Below are positions 6,349-10,051 of a DNA stretch of 10,051 nt, piece after piece. Under the pieces are notes generated by a model. The model was not told the origin of the DNA. It did no database searches and saw only the letters and a program-made list of their open reading frames with translations. Position 1 is the stretch's first letter. Every line of letters starts with the position of its first letter. Made by a program: the position numbers and the translations under genes. The stretch covers positions 1 to 10,051 of the forward strand of contig JBDUDR010000110.1 of NCBI GenBank assembly GCA_040002845.1, written 5' to 3'. This DNA is from JBDUDR01 sp040002845. Its GTDB lineage: Bacteria > Actinomycetota > Actinomycetes > Propionibacteriales > Nocardioidaceae.

Positions 6349-7869
6349 ATGGCCGACCAGCAAGCCCCCACCGGCGACCCGCAGCGGGCGGGTGTCCCGG
6401 ACGGGTCGTCGGCTGATCCCCGTTCGCAGCCGGACGATCCGGCGCCGAGCAGCTGGGCTGGTTTGCTGCAGAGCCTGGGCCTGCGACGTGGTGAGCCGGA
6501 CGCGGACCCCCAAGGTGCGGCCCAAGGGAGTCCGCCGCCGCCGACCCCCCCGGCGCCTAGTCCTTCGTCGACGCCGCCACGCCCGCCGAACGCGGATCCA
6601 GGAAGGCCGGTCACCCAGACTGCATACCCACTCCGTCCCGGCCTGCGCACGCACGGCCCAGCTCAGAGCCCCCCGCAGTCGCAGGTCCCGGTGCTTCACC
6701 ACGCCGGGGCCCCGGGGTCACCCACAACACCGCCCCGAGGCGCCCAGCAGGTGCCGGCGACCACGCCGCGACATTCACGAGAGGTCAGGCCGGACTTCAC
6801 CTACCTCCCCTACGGCGCGGGCGCCGCGCCATGGTCAGGCTCGGATGAGGAGTGGCAACCGGGTCCCGTTGATCCGGCCGCGCCGCCCGAGGGATCCACC
6901 GCAAGTCGGCGCTCGCTGCTCATGGTGGCCCTGGTGGTCATGCTGGTGTTGCTGCTGTTGGGGATTGGGCTGGCGGTGTGGCGGATCCTCGCCGGCATCA
7001 GTGACGGGGCGGGTGAGTCGCCAGGAAGCTCGCAACCGATCCTCGCCGGTGGCGAGCCGGGCGACGACTTGCTGAGCGCATTGAGGGGCCAGGGCTTCTC
7101 TTGCTCCCAGGTCTCTGTCCAGCCGACCATAGAAACCTGCTTTGCCGGCGGCGGCCCGGTTTCGCAGCCGTTGCGGCAATACGCCTGGAGGGTCTCGATC
7201 CAGACCGATGACTCCGACGTAGTCCACCGGATCGACGCGAGTTCTCAGTCCGAGGGCGGCGGCTCCGTCGTGCAGCAGGGGTGGACCACAATTGAGGATG
7301 CGGCGGCCGCCACGGTGTTCTCCGACGATCCGGCTGCCTTCAGGTCGGCGGTCAGCACCGATGGGCCCATGAAGTTCGGCGACTGGTCCGGTGGAGTTGT
7401 CTACAACACCGACACACTGCACTCTTTCTCGTTCTCACGATCGGACGTTACTGCCGGTTTTACACCCGGTCCGCCGCTGCAGGCCACCGCTGCTGAGATC
7501 ACCGCGCGAGCTCTCGACGGCTGGGGATTCTCATGTCCCCCCACCCACTCAGGAGTCAGCTGCAGCAGGACATCCCGCAATGGCGTCTTCACGATCGATA
7601 CGTACACCTACCGCGGGGAGACCAAGAACGCGAGGCTGAGCGCATCGACTCCGTTCGGAGGAAGCCTCAACAGGCGCGCAGCACAGCTGTTTCTCACCAG
7701 AGCCGCCGCGACCATGCTCGGTTCCGACGTGGCAACCGACTGGCTGCGTGGAAGGTTCGACGGGGGAGTCTATTCGGTGGTGTTCAACGGCTATCTGCTC
7801 GAGCTGAACCCCTCCAACTACGGCGCCGGACTGAATTTCCGTCTCCGCATCACCGGCTTCAGCTGGTGA
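6349..7869 (+). CDS. Membrane protein with Pro-rich cytoplasmic tail and duplicated extracellular Cys-pair module
   Basis: Not a family I can name. From ATG 6349 it has 506 residues (554 if GTG 6205 is used). Residues 1-185 are low in order and rich in Pro, Gly, Ser and Gln, with a PPPPTPPAP run near 62-70. One membrane helix follows at about 189-215, preceded by SRR (186-188), so the tail should face the cytoplasm and residues 216-506 the outside. The outer part seems to hold two copies of one module. Copy 1 (about 239-365) opens with LRGQGFSC and has C252 and C264; copy 2 (about 381-490) opens with LDGWGFSC and has C396 and C405. Each then shows beta-rich sequence, an Ala-rich helix and more beta sequence. 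Each Cys pair could form a disulfide outside the cell. The layout recalls actinobacterial cell-surface proteins with disordered cytoplasmic tails, but no catalytic motif is seen. It lies between ligA and gatC with no clear functional tie to either. Confidence 0.75.
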   Translation: MADQQAPTGDPQRAGVPDGSSADPRSQPDDPAPSSWAGLLQSLGLRRGEPDADPQGAAQGSPPPPTPPAPSPSSTPPRPPNADPGRPVTQTAYPLRPGLRTHGPAQSPPQSQVPVLHHAGAPGSPTTPPRGAQQVPATTPRHSREVRPDFTYLPYGAGAAPWSGSDEEWQPGPVDPAAPPEGSTASRRSLLMVALVVMLVLLLLGIGLAVWRILAGISDGAGESPGSSQPILAGGEPGDDLLSALRGQGFSCSQVSVQPTIETCFAGGGPVSQPLRQYAWRVSIQTDDSDVVHRIDASSQSEGGGSVVQQGWTTIEDAAAATVFSDDPAAFRSAVSTDGPMKFGDWSGGVVYNTDTLHSFSFSRSDVTAGFTPGPPLQATAAEITARALDGWGFSCPPTHSGVSCSRTSRNGVFTIDTYTYRGETKNARLSASTPFGGSLNRRAAQLFLTRAAATMLGSDVATDWLRGRFDGGVYSVVFNGYLLELNPSNYGAGLNFRLRITGFSW

Positions 7870-7884
7870 GCCCGCGCTCGGGCT
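7869..7884 (+). terminator. Short GC hairpin after the membrane gene, possible weak terminator
   Basis: AGCCCG at 7869-7874 pairs with CGGGCT at 7879-7884 around a 4-nt loop (CGCT), starting on the last base of the stop codon. There is no T-run after it, so it is not a classic intrinsic terminator. It could slow or end transcription in a high-GC host, or simply be chance in GC-rich DNA. Confidence 0.25.
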
Positions 7885-7910
7885 GCCCAGCGCGCACCCG
7901 GGCCCGGACC

Positions 7911-7916
7911 TAGGAT
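7911..7916 (+). promoter_or_regulatory. -10 box TAGGAT giving a predicted leaderless gatC transcript
   Basis: TAGGAT matches TANNNT and ends 7 nt before ATG 7924. With the usual 6-7 nt from -10 to the start point, RNA would begin at 7923-7924, on or beside the A of the ATG. gatC has no Shine-Dalgarno, whereas gatA and gatB do. No clear -35 is present at 7888-7893. The box lies in a 54-nt gap, the longest clearly non-coding stretch in the window. Confidence 0.65.
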
Positions 7917-7923
7917 TGGCGCC

Positions 7924-8229
7924 ATGCCCGAACCCGCCATCACCCGTGACGAGGTCGCCCGGTTGGCGAGCCTTGCGCGCATCGACCTGACTCCGGCCGA
8001 GCTCGATCACCTGGCCCCGCAGCTCGCGGTGATCTTGGAGTCGGTCGCGAAGGTCAGCGCGCTGGCGACCGATGACGTCCCACCCACGTCGCACCCGTTG
8101 CCGTTGACCAACGTCTTCCGGCCTGACGAGGTACGCCCCAGCCTCGACCCCCAGCGGGTGCTCTCGGCGGCACCGGCATCGGAGCAACAGCGGTTTGCGG
8201 TGCCCCGCATTCTCGACGAGGAACCCTGA
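7924..8229 (+). CDS. gatC: Asp-tRNA(Asn)/Glu-tRNA(Gln) amidotransferase subunit C
   Basis: Small structural subunit of GatCAB, which wraps around the GatA-GatB interface and stabilises the enzyme; it has no active site of its own. The 101-residue length is typical. The first half holds the conserved helices (ITRDEVARLASLARIDLTPAE, residues 6-26, then a second helix to about 45). The second half is the extended part with PLTNVFRPDEVRPSL at 59-73 and an acidic end, ILDEEP. ATG 7924 is the only sensible start; it has no Shine-Dalgarno but lies 7 nt after TAGGAT, so it is probably translated from a leaderless message. Its TGA overlaps the gatA ATG by one base (TGATG), which implies translational coupling. 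This promoter gives gatCAB its own transcription, apart from the genes behind ligA. Confidence 0.95.
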   Translation: MPEPAITRDEVARLASLARIDLTPAELDHLAPQLAVILESVAKVSALATDDVPPTSHPLPLTNVFRPDEVRPSLDPQRVLSAAPASEQQRFAVPRILDEEP

Positions 8230-9740
8230 TGAGTGACTTGACCAGCTGGTCGGCCGCCGACCTCGCCAGGGCTATCGCGAACCGGGAAACCTCATCTGTC
8301 GAGGTGACCCAGGCATTCCTGGACCGGATCGCTTCCGTCGACGGTCCGGTGCATGCGTTCCTGCACGTCGACACCGCCGGCGCGCTGGAAGCCGCCAAGG
8401 CATCCGATGCCAGGCAAGCAGCGGGGGCACCGGCATCCCCACTCGACGGCGTACCGGTCGCCGTCAAGGACGTGGTGGTCACGGAGGGTCTGCCTACTAC
8501 CTGTGGTTCGAGAATCCTGCAGGGGTGGATCCCGCCGTACGACGCCACGATCGTCGCGAGGCTGCGGGCTGCTGGGCTGCCCATTCTCGGCAAGACCAAC
8601 ATGGATGAGTTCGCGATGGGATCGTCCACGGAGCACTCGGCCTACGGGCCGTCACACAACCCGTGGGACCTCGCCTGCATACCCGGCGGCTCAGGCGGTG
8701 GGTCGTCGGCTGCGGTCGCCGCGTTCGAGGCGCCGCTCGCTGTCGGTACGGACACCGGCGGGTCGATCCGGCAACCGGCCGCGGTCACCGGCACCGTGGG
8801 AGTCAAACCGACCTATGGAGGAGTGTCTCGGTACGGGCTGGTCGCGCTGGCCAGCAGCCTGGACCAAGCGGGCCCCTGCTCCCGATCGGTGCTGGACGCG
8901 GCAATGCTGCATGCAGTCATCGCGGGCCATGACCCGCTCGACTCCACCAGCATCGCCGCGCCGGTGCCCCCGATAGTGGAGGCAGCCCGCCGCACCGACG
9001 TTCGCGGCGTGCGCATCGGCGTCGTCTCGGAGCTCGGCGGCGAGGGCTACCAGGCCGGCGTCCGCCGCAGGTTCGAGGAGTCGGTCCAGCTGCTCGTCGA
9101 GGCGGGAGCTGAGGTGGCGGAGGTCTCGTGCCCGAGCTTCGACTACGCGCTGGCGACGTACTACCTGATCCTGCCGGCCGAGGCGTCCAGCAACCTTGCC
9201 AAGTTCGATGCCATGCGCTACGGGCTGCGCGTGTCGCCGGACGGGGTGGCCCAACCCAGCGCGGAGCAGGTGATGGCCGCGACCCGGGAGCTCGGCTTCG
9301 GTGACGAGGTCAAGCGGCGCATCATCCTGGGTACATACGCGTTGTCGAGCGGCTACTACGAGGCCTACTACGGCCAGGCGCAAAAGGTGCGTACGCTGAT
9401 CAGCCGCGACTTCGCCAAGGCATTCGACGCGGTAGACGTGCTGGTCTCTCCGACGGCCCCCACCACGGCGTTCAAGATCGGCGAGAAGCTCGACGATCCA
9501 CTGGCGATGTACCTCAACGACGTCGCCACCATCCCCGCCAACCTGTCCGGAGTCCCTGGCCTGTCGCTGCCCTCGGGACTGGCCGATGAGGACGGCTTGC
9601 CGACCGGCATTCAGATCCTCGCGCCCGCCATGGCAGACGATCGCCTCTACCGCGTCGGCGGTGCCCTCGAGGCAATGTTGCTGGACCGCTGGGGTGGCTC
9701 ATTGCTCGCCCGGGCGCCGAGGCTGGAGGCGTCCGCATGA
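8229..9740 (+). CDS. gatA: Asp-tRNA(Asn)/Glu-tRNA(Gln) amidotransferase subunit A (glutaminase)
   Basis: Glutamine-hydrolysing subunit: it releases ammonia from glutamine, which travels to GatB to amidate Glu-tRNA-Gln or Asp-tRNA-Asn. The 503-residue protein is a full amidase-signature enzyme. The Ser-cisSer-Lys triad is visible as K80 in VAVKDVVV, cis-Ser S155 in IPGGSGGGSSAA and nucleophile S179 in GTDTGGSIRQPA. The spacings (75 and 24 residues) equal those of well-studied amidases such as FAAH (K142, S217, S241). Other conserved stretches are GKTNMDEFAMGSS (121-133) and GVKPTYGGVSRYGL (191-204). ATG 8229 overlaps the gatC stop and has GAGGAA at 8218-8223, 5 nt upstream. No missing residues or frame damage were seen. 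Confidence 0.98.
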   Translation: MSDLTSWSAADLARAIANRETSSVEVTQAFLDRIASVDGPVHAFLHVDTAGALEAAKASDARQAAGAPASPLDGVPVAVKDVVVTEGLPTTCGSRILQGWIPPYDATIVARLRAAGLPILGKTNMDEFAMGSSTEHSAYGPSHNPWDLACIPGGSGGGSSAAVAAFEAPLAVGTDTGGSIRQPAAVTGTVGVKPTYGGVSRYGLVALASSLDQAGPCSRSVLDAAMLHAVIAGHDPLDSTSIAAPVPPIVEAARRTDVRGVRIGVVSELGGEGYQAGVRRRFEESVQLLVEAGAEVAEVSCPSFDYALATYYLILPAEASSNLAKFDAMRYGLRVSPDGVAQPSAEQVMAATRELGFGDEVKRRIILGTYALSSGYYEAYYGQAQKVRTLISRDFAKAFDAVDVLVSPTAPTTAFKIGEKLDDPLAMYLNDVATIPANLSGVPGLSLPSGLADEDGLPTGIQILAPAMADDRLYRVGGALEAMLLDRWGGSLLARAPRLEASA

Positions 9741-10051
9741 CAGTGGCCACGCTCCTCCCGTACGAAGAGGCGCTGGAGCGCTTCGACCCTGTGCTCGGAC
9801 TGGAGGTACACGTCGAGCTCAACACGGCATCCAAGATGTTCTGCGGGTGCCCGACCGTCTTCGGTGCTGCCCCGAACACGCAGGTCTGCCCGGTGTGCCT
9901 CGGCCTGCCGGGGGCGCTCCCTGTCGTCAACGCGAAGGCAGTGGAGGCGGCGATCCGGATCGGTCTCGCACTGAACTGCACCATCGCCTCGTGGTGCCGG
10001 TTCGCCCGCAAGAACTACTTCTACCCCGACATGCCGAAGAACTTCCAGACC
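9737..10051 (+). CDS. gatB: Asp-tRNA(Asn)/Glu-tRNA(Gln) amidotransferase subunit B, 5' part only
   Basis: GatB holds the kinase and amidation site: it phosphorylates the carboxylate of the mischarged amino acid on the tRNA and then amidates it with ammonia from GatA. Only the first 105 codons are in the window, out of roughly 500 in the family; the frame is open to the last base. Visible motifs are GLEVHVELNT (21-30), the zinc-type cysteines C36 and C38 (FCGCP) and C51 and C54 (CPVCLGLPG), and KNYFYPDMPKNFQT at 92-105, all classic for the GatB cradle. ATG 9737 overlaps the gatA stop in ATGA and has GGAGG at 9725-9729, 7 nt upstream. The gene directly abuts gatA here; in M. tuberculosis pfkA sits between them. 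Confidence 0.97.
   Translation, partial: MTVATLLPYEEALERFDPVLGLEVHVELNTASKMFCGCPTVFGAAPNTQVCPVCLGLPGALPVVNAKAVEAAIRIGLALNCTIASWCRFARKNYFYPDMPKNFQT

Noticed and set aside
6245..7075. 276-codon forward frame overlapping the Pro-rich membrane gene
   Set aside because: Arg-rich translation in another frame of the same Pro-rich DNA; no ribosome site and no domain.
7898..7907. 10-bp palindrome CCGGGCCCGG just before the gatC -10 box
   Set aside because: Made only of G and C in GC-rich DNA and too short to call an operator without conservation data.
1..10051. CRISPR arrays, tRNA or rRNA genes, insertion sequences, phage or defence genes
   Set aside because: No regularly spaced repeats, cloverleaf, transposase or terminal repeats were seen; nearly all of the window is accounted for by protein genes.

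Overview
The window is about 10 kb of dense, high-GC DNA read almost entirely from the + strand. Gene content, gene order and codon use point to a high-GC actinobacterium. The order cysteine desulfurase - mnmA - small MetE-like protein - ligA - (insert) - gatC - gatA - gatB follows the block known from Mycobacterium tuberculosis (iscS, trmU, Rv3015c, ligA, gatC, gatA, gatB). A Nocardioides-like relative is a reasonable guess, but the sequence does not prove the genus.

Layout: (1) 6-455 is a short nucleotidyltransferase-fold protein of the GGWA/HEDID type. It looks shortened and may be decaying. (2) 494-5934 is a tight run of cysteine desulfurase, tRNA 2-thiouridylase MnmA, a core MetE-like zinc protein and NAD-dependent DNA ligase LigA, with gaps of only 1, 3 and 4 nt. 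(3) 5939-7869 holds two uncharacterised membrane-protein genes. The second has a long Pro-rich cytoplasmic tail, one membrane segment and an outer part that appears to be two copies of a 'GFSC...C' module. (4) A 54-nt gap carries a clear -10 box. (5) gatC, gatA and the start of gatB follow, overlapping by 1 and 4 nt; gatB runs off the window end.

How the genes work together: the desulfurase supplies persulfide sulfur to MnmA, which makes 2-thiouridine at position 34 of tRNA-Glu, tRNA-Gln and tRNA-Lys. GatCAB converts Glu-tRNA-Gln to Gln-tRNA-Gln (and Asp-tRNA-Asn to Asn-tRNA-Asn), so both ends of the window act on some of the same tRNAs. LigA is an essential replication and repair enzyme carried in the same cluster.

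Most of the window is conserved housekeeping DNA, and I see no defence system, CRISPR array, mobile element, tRNA or rRNA. The least explained parts are the two membrane genes between ligA and gatC, the apparent leaderless starts of gatC and possibly ligA and the desulfurase gene, a strong Shine-Dalgarno sequence after ligA that lacks a normal start codon at the right distance, and a perfect 13-bp inverted repeat inside the desulfurase gene.
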